From NCBI GenBank assembly GCA_946497265.1, contig CAMMKL010000141.1:1-6007 (forward strand): 6,007 nt of DNA, given 5' to 3'. This DNA is from an uncultured Clostridia bacterium. GTDB lineage: Bacteria; Bacillota; Clostridia; Oscillospirales; Acutalibacteraceae. This document shows, one piece after another, positions 1-5,093 of the stretch. Every line of letters starts with the position of its first letter. Within the stretch, counting starts at the first letter, position 1. A model generated the notes under the pieces. It was given only the letters and a program-made list of their open reading frames with translations. It ran no database searches and had not been told where the DNA came from. The translations under genes and the position numbers were made by a program.

Positions 1-52
1 CGCCACCGGTGGATTTTGAGTCCACTACGTCTGCCAATTCCATCACACCGGC
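1..52 (-). tRNA. tRNA-Leu (anticodon CAA), 5' part only
   Basis: Read on the minus strand, the first bases (52 downward) form the acceptor strand GCCGGTG, then TG, a D arm containing the class II signature GGAATTGGCAGAC, and an anticodon arm GTGGA-CTCAAAA-TCCAC. The seven-base loop gives anticodon CAA, which decodes UUG leucine codons. After the anticodon stem comes CGGTGGCG, the start of the long variable arm expected in tRNA-Leu. The T arm and acceptor 3' strand lie beyond the left edge, so 52 of roughly 85-90 bases are present. Identity is firm; only the truncated 3' half is unseen. Confidence 0.95.
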
Positions 53-84
53 ATATTTATAGGCCAAAACTGACAACGTCTTAT

Positions 85-113
85 ATTATATACGAAGAAA
101 AAGTAAAAATCAA
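85..113 (-). promoter_or_regulatory. Sigma-A-type promoter for the tRNA-Leu
   Basis: On the minus strand a -35 hexamer TTGATT (113-108) and a perfect -10 hexamer TATAAT (90-85) are separated by 17 bases. Transcription would start near position 78, about 26 bases before the mature 5' end of the tRNA at 52. Spacing and sequence fit a strong housekeeping promoter, as expected for a stable RNA. Transcription start has not been measured. Confidence 0.75.
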
Positions 114-127
114 GTGGGAAGTAACAA

Positions 128-147
128 TTTGTAAAAAAAATTACAAA
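128..147. repeat. 7-bp inverted repeat, possible operator
   Basis: TTTGTAA (128-134) and TTACAAA (141-147) are perfect inverted halves around a six-base poly-A spacer. The repeat ends nine bases before the -35 of the rightward promoter, and overlapping short palindromes follow it, including AAACGTTT at 147-154. It could be an operator for a dimeric regulator of the oxidoreductase gene, or simply an A/T-rich upstream element. It matches no operator consensus I can name with confidence. Confidence 0.4.
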
Positions 148-155
148 AACGTTTG

Positions 156-184
156 TTGTCAAGAGTATAAGAAACTGTTAGAAT
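156..184 (+). promoter_or_regulatory. Sigma-A-type promoter for the flavodoxin-fold oxidoreductase
   Basis: TTGTCA (156-161) and TAGAAT (179-184) are each one base off consensus and are spaced by exactly 17 bases. The predicted start is near 191, giving a very short leader of about 23 bases before the chosen ATG. The promoter lies divergently from the tRNA-Leu promoter, with about 40 bases between the two -35 elements. Confidence 0.7.
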
Positions 185-213
185 AATCATGACAAGGGGG
201 TTGAAATGGGAAG

Positions 214-807
214 ATGGAGAAAAGTAATACGAAAAAAAGGGCTACGATATTGTTTGGCTCTCCTCATAGAAGGGGCTTTACCGGGCTTCTTTTGGAAGAA
301 TACTTACAAGCTTTGGGGGATCATTTTCACACTGAAATGGTGAATGCATATGACCTTAAAATTGAACCTTGCCAAGGTTGCGGATTTTGTGAAAAGCAGG
401 ATGGATGTATGATACCTGATTTTAACAAAATAGATCAATTGCTGCGTACAGCGGATTTGCTATTGGTCGCCACGCCGATTTACTATTTGGGATTACCGGC
501 TCCTTTGAAAGCTATTTTAGACCGGACCCAAAGGTACTTTTCTGCCCGTTTCTCCCTTGGGTTGCACCCGCCGATTGCAAAACACAAGGAGGCTGCTTTG
601 CTGCTGACCTGCGGCGCTGAGAGTGGGGATGGCGCCGATATGATCTCACGACAAATCAAAATGGCGTTTACCGTGTTGAATGCCACCTTGCGGGAAGAGA
701 TCCTGTGGGCTGGAACCGACACCAATCACGATCTTTCTTTTTTACTACCGGAAATCAAGGCTGCGGCGAAGAAAATGCAGGAGAGACTGCCAATACTTGC
801 TATTTGA
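214..807 (+). CDS. Flavodoxin-fold NAD(P)H-dependent oxidoreductase, iron-sulfur flavoprotein-like
   Basis: This 197-residue cytoplasmic protein belongs to the NADPH-dependent FMN reductase/flavodoxin superfamily. After the first beta strand (ATILF, 10-14) comes the FMN phosphate-binding loop GSPHRRGFT (15-23). Cysteines at 53, 56, 59 and 65 form C-x2-C-x2-C-x5-C, the compact pattern that binds a 4Fe-4S cluster in iron-sulfur flavoproteins. The family motif TPIYYLGLPAPLKAILDR (87-104) follows. Length fits the family, about 190-200 residues. The likely role is electron transfer or reduction of quinones, nitro compounds or O2/H2O2; the substrate cannot be told from sequence. Start choice is not clean: an in-frame stop at 202-204 limits upstream starts, and the best ribosome binding site (AAGGGGG, 194-200) is 13 bases from this ATG, nearer to an out-of-frame ATG at 206. 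The gene has its own promoter and stands apart from yebC by 57 bases. Confidence 0.88.
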   Translation: MEKSNTKKRATILFGSPHRRGFTGLLLEEYLQALGDHFHTEMVNAYDLKIEPCQGCGFCEKQDGCMIPDFNKIDQLLRTADLLLVATPIYYLGLPAPLKAILDRTQRYFSARFSLGLHPPIAKHKEAALLLTCGAESGDGADMISRQIKMAFTVLNATLREEILWAGTDTNHDLSFLLPEIKAAAKKMQERLPILAI

Positions 808-815
808 TAGAGTTT

Positions 816-842
816 ATGATACACTTAAAGTTGTTGTATCAT
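816..842. repeat. 8-bp inverted repeat ahead of the yebC ribosome binding site
   Basis: ATGATACA (816-823) and TGTATCAT (835-842) are perfect inverted halves separated by 11 bases, whose centre (CTTAAAG) is itself nearly symmetrical. The repeat starts nine bases after the oxidoreductase stop and ends nine bases before the GGAGG of yebC. It has no following T run, so it is a poor terminator. It could be an operator or an mRNA hairpin. Its left half overlaps TATGAT (815-820), a plausible -10 hexamer for yebC, but I find no good -35 at the right distance. Confidence 0.45.
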
Positions 843-864
843 TGTATTTGGGAGGAATACGTTT

Positions 865-1614
865 ATGTCAGGACATTCCAAGTGGAGTACGATTAAAAGA
901 AAAAAAGAAAAGACCGATGGTCAAAGAGCAAAGATATTTACGAAGATCGGGCGTGAACTGGCGGTGGCTGTTCGCGAAGGCGGCAGTGCGGACCCTGCTT
1001 CCAATTCCAAACTGAAGGATTGTATCGCCAAGGCTAAGGCAAACAACGTGCCCAATGAAAATATTGAGCGTATTATTAAAAAGGCAGCCGGCGACGGCGA
1101 TGCAGATAAATATGAAAGCATAACGTATGAAGGGTACGGTCCCTGCGGCATAGCGGTCATTGTAGAAACCCTTACCGACAACCGCAACCGGACTGCCGGC
1201 GACTTACGCCATTATTTTGATAAATTTGGCGGAAACTTGGGTACGCCGGGTTGCGTATCTTTCCTGTTTGCCCAAAAGGGTGTTATTGTAGTGGAAAAAG
1301 AAGGCCTGGAAGAGGATAAAGTTATGGAAGACGCGCTGGAAGCCGGCGCGGCCGATTTTCAGGCGGATGAAGATGTTTTTGAAATTTATACCGAGCCGGA
1401 TGACTTCAGCGGCGTTCGGGATGATTTGGAAGCAAAGGGCTATTCCTTTGTTTCTGCAGAGGTGGAGATGGTGCCGAGCACGTATACTACGATTACGGAT
1501 GAGGATGCTGTGGTTAAAATGCAGCGTTTGCTCGATATGTTGGAAGATAACGATGACGTTCAGAATGTATGGCACAACTGGGATACTCCGGACTCGGGCG
1601 ACGAGGACGAATAA
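865..1614 (+). CDS. yebC: YebC/TACO1/PmpR family protein
   Basis: This 249-residue cytoplasmic protein opens with the family signature MSGHSKWSTIKRKKEKTDGQ and continues with the conserved helical N-terminal domain: RAKIFTKIGREL, the stretch ending in ASNSKLKDCIAKAKANNVP, and NENIERIIKKA. The two alpha/beta domains follow, including YEGYGPCGIAVIVETLTDNRNRT and the glycine-rich GGNLGTPGCVSFLF segment. Length matches full-length bacterial members. It ends in an acidic tail (SGDEDE). Members were long annotated as transcriptional regulators (PmpR); mitochondrial TACO1 is a translational activator, and recent bacterial work ties YebC proteins to translation of proline-rich stretches. GGAGG at 851-855 sits nine bases before the ATG, fixing the start. 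The next gene begins 20 bases downstream with no terminator between, so the two are probably co-transcribed. Family assignment is firm; the exact role here is inferred. Confidence 0.97.
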   Translation: MSGHSKWSTIKRKKEKTDGQRAKIFTKIGRELAVAVREGGSADPASNSKLKDCIAKAKANNVPNENIERIIKKAAGDGDADKYESITYEGYGPCGIAVIVETLTDNRNRTAGDLRHYFDKFGGNLGTPGCVSFLFAQKGVIVVEKEGLEEDKVMEDALEAGAADFQADEDVFEIYTEPDDFSGVRDDLEAKGYSFVSAEVEMVPSTYTTITDEDAVVKMQRLLDMLEDNDDVQNVWHNWDTPDSGDEDE

Positions 1615-1634
1615 AGTTGTAATGAGGTAAAGCT

Positions 1635-3335
1635 ATGAGCAATGTAGATCACCTTTGTTTGGGTTGTATCCGTGACAAGGTAGGGGATGGCCCCTGCCCG
1701 TACTGTGGATTTGATCCATCTGCGGCGCTCCCGGCAAACTGTCTGCCGGTGAAAACCCTGTTGCAGCAGCGTTATGCCGTGGGGAAAAGACTGGATCAAA
1801 ACGGAGAGGGCATTGGATATATCGGTTATGATACAGAAGCGGATACTGCCGTATATATCCGGGAGTTTCTTCCGGAAAACATGGCGGAACGTTCGCCTGC
1901 CGGCACGGCGGTTAAGGTCATTACCGGTTGTGAAACCAGCTATTCGGAATACAAGCAGGCGTTTTTGAATTATTTTCGGTCTGTGGCGCGCATGCGGGAG
2001 CTTTCCGCTTTGCTACCGATCTATGATATATTTGAAGAAAACAATACCGCTTATGTTATCTCGGAGTGGGCGGACAATATTACATTGCGGGAATTTGTGG
2101 AGCGCAGCGGAGGCAAAGTGGAATGGAACGTGGCCCGGCCTCTATTTATGCCGGTATTGTCCAGCTTGAGCTCTATGCAGGCCGCCGGAGTTCGGCATTT
2201 TGGCATTTGTCCGGATAACCTGGTGATCCTGCGTTCCGGTAAAATGAAGCTAAGAGGTTTTTCGATCCGATCGGTACGCCAAATGGATACCGACCTTGCG
2301 CCGGAACTTTTTTCCGGCTGCGCTGCGATCGAACAATATACCAGGGGATACCCACTGGAGGAGACCACCGATGTTTATGGCTTTACTGCGTCTTTGTTTT
2401 ATGCGCTGACCGGTATCCTGCCCGAGGATGCGTTAAAGCGCCGGAACGACGGCCGTTTGATGATTCCCACAAGCATCCTGCGTGTGATCCCCCCGCACGT
2501 AGTTACCGCACTTGCTAACGGCCTTCAGGTGAACCCGGAGAAACGGACTCCTACCTTTGAACGGTTGCGTGCCGAGCTTTCCGCAGCTCCGACGGTCACC
2601 ATGGTTCAAGAGGAGGTGGCGGCTCCGCCGCGCCCTACCCCGGCCCAGAAAAAGAATGCTGCCAAGCCCTCCAAGCGCGCAGGAGGCCTTCCTAACTTTG
2701 TTTGGGGGATCCTTTCCTGTGTGGTCGCTTTTATTATTTTTAGCGCGGTGATTTTCCTGCTTTACGGCAAGGATGGGCTGATGGGGATGGGAACTCCGCA
2801 AACTTCCGTTTCCTCTGAGCAGGAAGATTCCCTTTTAACGTCTGTACCGGAATCCTCTTTGCTGCCGGAGACCGAGCAGGTCAATATACCGGTTCTTGTG
2901 GGGAAAAAATTTGAAGAAGTAAAACAAGAAGCGGATAACAGCAAGGAATACAAAGTGATTGCTTCGGAAGAACGGTTTGATGATGAAATAGCGGAAGGCT
3001 ACATTATTTCCCAGACCCCGGATCTCAGCAGTGGGCAAACGATGGAGAAAGGGACGGTTGTGGTTGTTGTAGTCAGCAAGGGTTCTGAAATGCGGACCCT
3101 GCCTTCCATCAAAGGTTCTACGATCACAGAAGCGAGCGCCGCTGTGACCGCACAGGGTTTTGTCCCGACAAGGGGAGAAGATGTATACAGCAGCGAGGTA
3201 CCTTCCGGCCGAGTGGTTGGATATGGAGCCGGTTATGAAGAAGGCCAGGAGCTGCAGTACGGCACAGAAGTGGAGATTCTCATCAGCAAAGGGGCCGACC
3301 CCCATTCCGGGGCGGCCGGCGAGCCGCAAGAATAA
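1635..3335 (+). CDS. Zinc-ribbon, kinase-like (probable pseudokinase), PASTA-domain membrane protein
   Basis: This 566-residue protein has, in order: a zinc ribbon (C8-x2-C11 and C21-x2-C24); a protein-kinase fold (about 46-315); a Pro/Ala/Lys-rich linker with a basic patch (331-348); one transmembrane helix (about 355-377); a Ser/Glu-rich spacer; and two PASTA domains (about 415-483 and 485-553). The basic patch puts the N-terminus inside and PASTA outside, as in PrkC/StkP-type receptor kinases, whose PASTA domains bind cell-wall fragments. The kinase fold is clear from NNTAYVISEW (136-145), CPDNLVI (192-198), IEQY (232-235) and TTDVYGF (244-250). Catalytic positions are lost: the VAIK lysine is R76, HRD reads H188-F189-G190, DFG reads G208-F209-S210, and the glycine loop reads DQNGEG (54-59). 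It should therefore not transfer phosphate, and a sensing or scaffolding role is inferred. Start: GAGGT at 1624-1628, six bases before the ATG. It probably shares a transcript with yebC and is followed by a strong terminator. I do not recognise a named gene. Confidence 0.93.
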   Translation: MSNVDHLCLGCIRDKVGDGPCPYCGFDPSAALPANCLPVKTLLQQRYAVGKRLDQNGEGIGYIGYDTEADTAVYIREFLPENMAERSPAGTAVKVITGCETSYSEYKQAFLNYFRSVARMRELSALLPIYDIFEENNTAYVISEWADNITLREFVERSGGKVEWNVARPLFMPVLSSLSSMQAAGVRHFGICPDNLVILRSGKMKLRGFSIRSVRQMDTDLAPELFSGCAAIEQYTRGYPLEETTDVYGFTASLFYALTGILPEDALKRRNDGRLMIPTSILRVIPPHVVTALANGLQVNPEKRTPTFERLRAELSAAPTVTMVQEEVAAPPRPTPAQKKNAAKPSKRAGGLPNFVWGILSCVVAFIIFSAVIFLLYGKDGLMGMGTPQTSVSSEQEDSLLTSVPESSLLPETEQVNIPVLVGKKFEEVKQEADNSKEYKVIASEERFDDEIAEGYIISQTPDLSSGQTMEKGTVVVVVVSKGSEMRTLPSIKGSTITEASAAVTAQGFVPTRGEDVYSSEVPSGRVVGYGAGYEEGQELQYGTEVEILISKGADPHSGAAGEPQE

Positions 3336-3340
3336 AGCAT

Positions 3341-3382
3341 AAAAGCCCCACCTCCCGTTTTATAACGGAAGAGGGGCTTTTT
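3341..3382. terminator. Bidirectional intrinsic terminator between convergent genes
   Basis: AAAAGCCCC (3341-3349) pairs with GGGGCTTTT (3373-3381), and an inner stem CCGTT/AACGG (3355-3359 with 3364-3368) closes a four-base TTAT loop, with small internal loops between the stems. A T run (3378-3382) follows on the plus strand. The stem begins five bases after the pseudokinase stop. On the minus strand the same hairpin ends in TTTT and lies 26 bases past the end of the XRE gene, so it can stop both transcripts. Confidence 0.9.
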
Positions 3383-3407
3383 CCTATCTCGTTTTTCAGC
3401 AATCCAA

Positions 3408-4115
3408 TTATTTTTCCGGTTTCTTTTTGATGCCCATGCGGGTTTCCGCTGTTTGAATCAAGTTATACAACGAAGAAGCAAAAAGAGGATATTGCTGGGA
3501 AATGACTTCCGGTGAAAGAGGCAAGGCGTTTTCCCTCTTGAGCCCCTCCCATTCCTTGGTTCCGTTTCCCTGCGCAATGCATTGCGCCCTGGCTTCCGCA
3601 AGACACTGGGCGGCGGAAGACATGCCCTGTTGCAGTTCCTCCTGTGCGGCGAACATGCCTTGGGGATTTTTTGCATTTGCGGAGTACAACAAGCGGAACA
3701 TTTTGTAGACAGACAACATCAAATAGGCGGAAACCTCATTCGTCAGGTTTTTGTGGTTGGATTTTTGCAGGATATCAAAAATAATATTCATAGAATTGGC
3801 AATTAATTTTTTGTTCAGCGTAGGCAGCAAGCTTCCGCGATAAGTATTGTCTTTGCCGGCAGCGTCCGGTTCCGGCAGATCCTCTACTTTTATGGTCGCT
3901 CCGGTGCGGTCCGGCGTCCTACCTAGAAGATAATCGCAGGATACGCCGTAATACTCTGCAATTTTTACCACAAAATCAAGTCCACATTCCCGAATACCTT
4001 TTTCGTAATGGGAGAGCAATGCCTGGGAAATTTCCAAATCGGCGGCTACCTGTTTCTGGCTAAAGCCTTTTTCTTTTCTCAGCAGCGTTATTATTCTGGG
4101 AAAATTGTTATTCAT
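3408..4115 (-). CDS. XRE-family helix-turn-helix transcriptional regulator
   Basis: This 235-residue protein has an N-terminal Cro/C1-type DNA-binding domain (about 5-67). Key features are the helix-turn-helix FSQKQVAADLEISQALLSHYEKG (18-40) and the closing segment VVKIAEYYGVSCDYLLGRT (49-67), typical of XRE regulators in Firmicutes. Residues 68-100 look like a flexible linker. The rest (about 100-235) is predominantly helical, rich in Ala, Gln and Leu, ends in a basic tail (KKKPEK), and is not a domain I recognise; it may serve dimerisation or sensing. The reading frame is open upstream to an ATG at 4244, but the start at 4115 is preferred: AGGGGG (4131-4126) lies 10 bases before it, and the helix-turn-helix begins at residue 5. 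The upstream codons would cover the likely promoter. It is transcribed divergently from the phosphatase gene, so autoregulation or control of that neighbour is plausible. The target is unknown. Confidence 0.88.
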   Translation of the reverse strand: MNNNFPRIITLLRKEKGFSQKQVAADLEISQALLSHYEKGIRECGLDFVVKIAEYYGVSCDYLLGRTPDRTGATIKVEDLPEPDAAGKDNTYRGSLLPTLNKKLIANSMNIIFDILQKSNHKNLTNEVSAYLMLSVYKMFRLLYSANAKNPQGMFAAQEELQQGMSSAAQCLAEARAQCIAQGNGTKEWEGLKRENALPLSPEVISQQYPLFASSLYNLIQTAETRMGIKKKPEK

Positions 4116-4284
4116 GCAAGTTGTGCCCCCTGTTTCGTGATAGGAAAAACCGATATACGACGAAATTCGCGCAAAAAATACACATTGAACGCAATTGTCA
4201 ACGATAGGTAAAGTATAAACCATATAAAACTTTTTGTAAAGCAAACTGCGGAAGTAAAAGTAACAGAGCTAAGGAGAATTTATT
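4116..4284. promoter_or_regulatory. Divergent promoter/operator region between the XRE regulator and the phosphatase
   Basis: This 169-base spacer must hold promoters for both directions. On the minus strand TTGACA (4201-4196) is a consensus -35, but the -10 at normal spacing falls in a T run (best candidate TATTTT at 4180-4175, 15-base spacer). On the plus strand TATAAA occurs at 4214-4219 and 4223-4228 without a well-spaced -35. Candidate operator sequences are the odd palindrome CGAA-A-TTCG (4161-4169) and two direct copies of GATAGGnAAA (4139-4148 and 4203-4212). The exact promoters are uncertain. Confidence 0.5.
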
Positions 4285-4992
4285 ATGAAATCTTACCAAA
4301 TTCATCTCATCCGCCATGGTACTACGCAAGCAAACCGGAAAGGCCAGTACATTGGGGCCACCGACGTCCCTCTTTCAAAGGAAGGCAAAGAGGCTTTGCG
4401 CCGGCTCTCAAAAGAGTACGCTTATCCAGGCGCAGCGGTTTTTTATACAAGCCCGTTGAAGCGCTGTGTGGAAACGTGCCGTATTCTTTATCCGGAAGCG
4501 GCCCCCGTTGCCGTACCGGGATTCGTAGAATGTAATTTTGGCGACTGGGAAGGCAAAACGGCCGATGATTTGAAAGATGACCCATTGTTCCAGAAATGGC
4601 TGGAGGCAGGCCAACAAACCGCTCCGCCAAATGGGGAAAGCGGTCGGGAGTTCACCTACCGAGTTTGCTATACATTTGAGAAATTAGTAGAGGGCATGAT
4701 GCGCAGCGGCACAACGCAGGCGGTCCTAGTAACGCACGGCGGCGTTATTATGACCTTATTAAGTGCCTACGGCTTGCCTAGAGCCCACTTTTATGATTGG
4801 ATTGTGGACAACGGCTGTGGCTATTCCATACGGATTACCCCCGGACTATGGATGCGCGGTAAAGTGGCCGAAGTATACGGCAAAATCCCGGAAAATTATG
4901 ACGGAAGGCTCAGCGGGGATTCCAAATTTATCATTGATCTCGCTCGGGAAGCCGCCGACCGCGCTTACGGTGGGGAAGAATTGCCCAGATAG
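4285..4992 (+). CDS. Histidine phosphatase superfamily protein (phosphoglycerate mutase-like)
   Basis: This 235-residue cytoplasmic enzyme has all the marks of the branch 1 histidine phosphatases. The catalytic RHG is at 10-12 in IHLIRHGTTQAN, so H11 would be phosphorylated. YTSPLKRCVETC (54-65) supplies the phosphate-binding R60, ECNFGDWEG (82-90) the acid E82, and VTHGG (149-153) the second histidine H151. The family includes cofactor-dependent phosphoglycerate mutases, GpmB-like enzymes and alpha-ribazole phosphatase (CobC); sequence alone does not settle the substrate. The compact size favours a phosphatase over a true mutase. No cobalamin gene is visible nearby to support CobC. AAGGAG at 4271-4276, eight bases before the ATG, fixes the start. 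It is divergent from the XRE regulator and 101 bases upstream of leuB, with no terminator visible between. Confidence 0.93.
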   Translation: MKSYQIHLIRHGTTQANRKGQYIGATDVPLSKEGKEALRRLSKEYAYPGAAVFYTSPLKRCVETCRILYPEAAPVAVPGFVECNFGDWEGKTADDLKDDPLFQKWLEAGQQTAPPNGESGREFTYRVCYTFEKLVEGMMRSGTTQAVLVTHGGVIMTLLSAYGLPRAHFYDWIVDNGCGYSIRITPGLWMRGKVAEVYGKIPENYDGRLSGDSKFIIDLAREAADRAYGGEELPR

Positions 4993-5010
4993 GATTCGGA
5001 TTATTATAAT
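4981..5010 (+). promoter_or_regulatory. Possible promoter for leuB
   Basis: A perfect -10 hexamer TATAAT (5005-5010) lies 18 bases after TTGCCC (4981-4986), a four-of-six match to the -35 consensus that falls inside the last codons of the phosphatase gene. Transcription would start near 5017 and give a leader of about 77 bases. No terminator hairpin, T-box or other riboswitch-like structure is apparent in that leader. leuB could equally be read through from the phosphatase gene. Confidence 0.5.
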
Positions 5011-5093
5011 TGTATTCTATTTAACATTTTTATTTGATCGGTTATGCGATACTAAAAATGAAGAATTTAGCAAAGCAAAGGAGTCGAATGTTC

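Noticed and set aside
1635..3335. The kinase-like gene as a decaying pseudogene
   Set aside because: The frame is intact through all domains, with a good start site and terminator. The substitutions fall specifically on catalytic residues while fold residues, membrane helix and PASTA domains are kept, which fits selection for a non-catalytic protein.
4116..4244. A 43-codon N-terminal extension of the XRE regulator, starting at an ATG at 4244
   Set aside because: The extra sequence does not resemble part of an XRE protein and overlaps the likely promoter region. A good ribosome binding site at 4131-4126 precedes the ATG at 4115, where the helix-turn-helix domain naturally begins.
5058..5093. 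Longer leuB start at ATG 5058
   Set aside because: It is in frame, but it has no suitable ribosome binding site, its codons would cover the AAAGGAG that serves the downstream ATG, and LeuB proteins normally begin a few residues before the KGDGIGPE motif.
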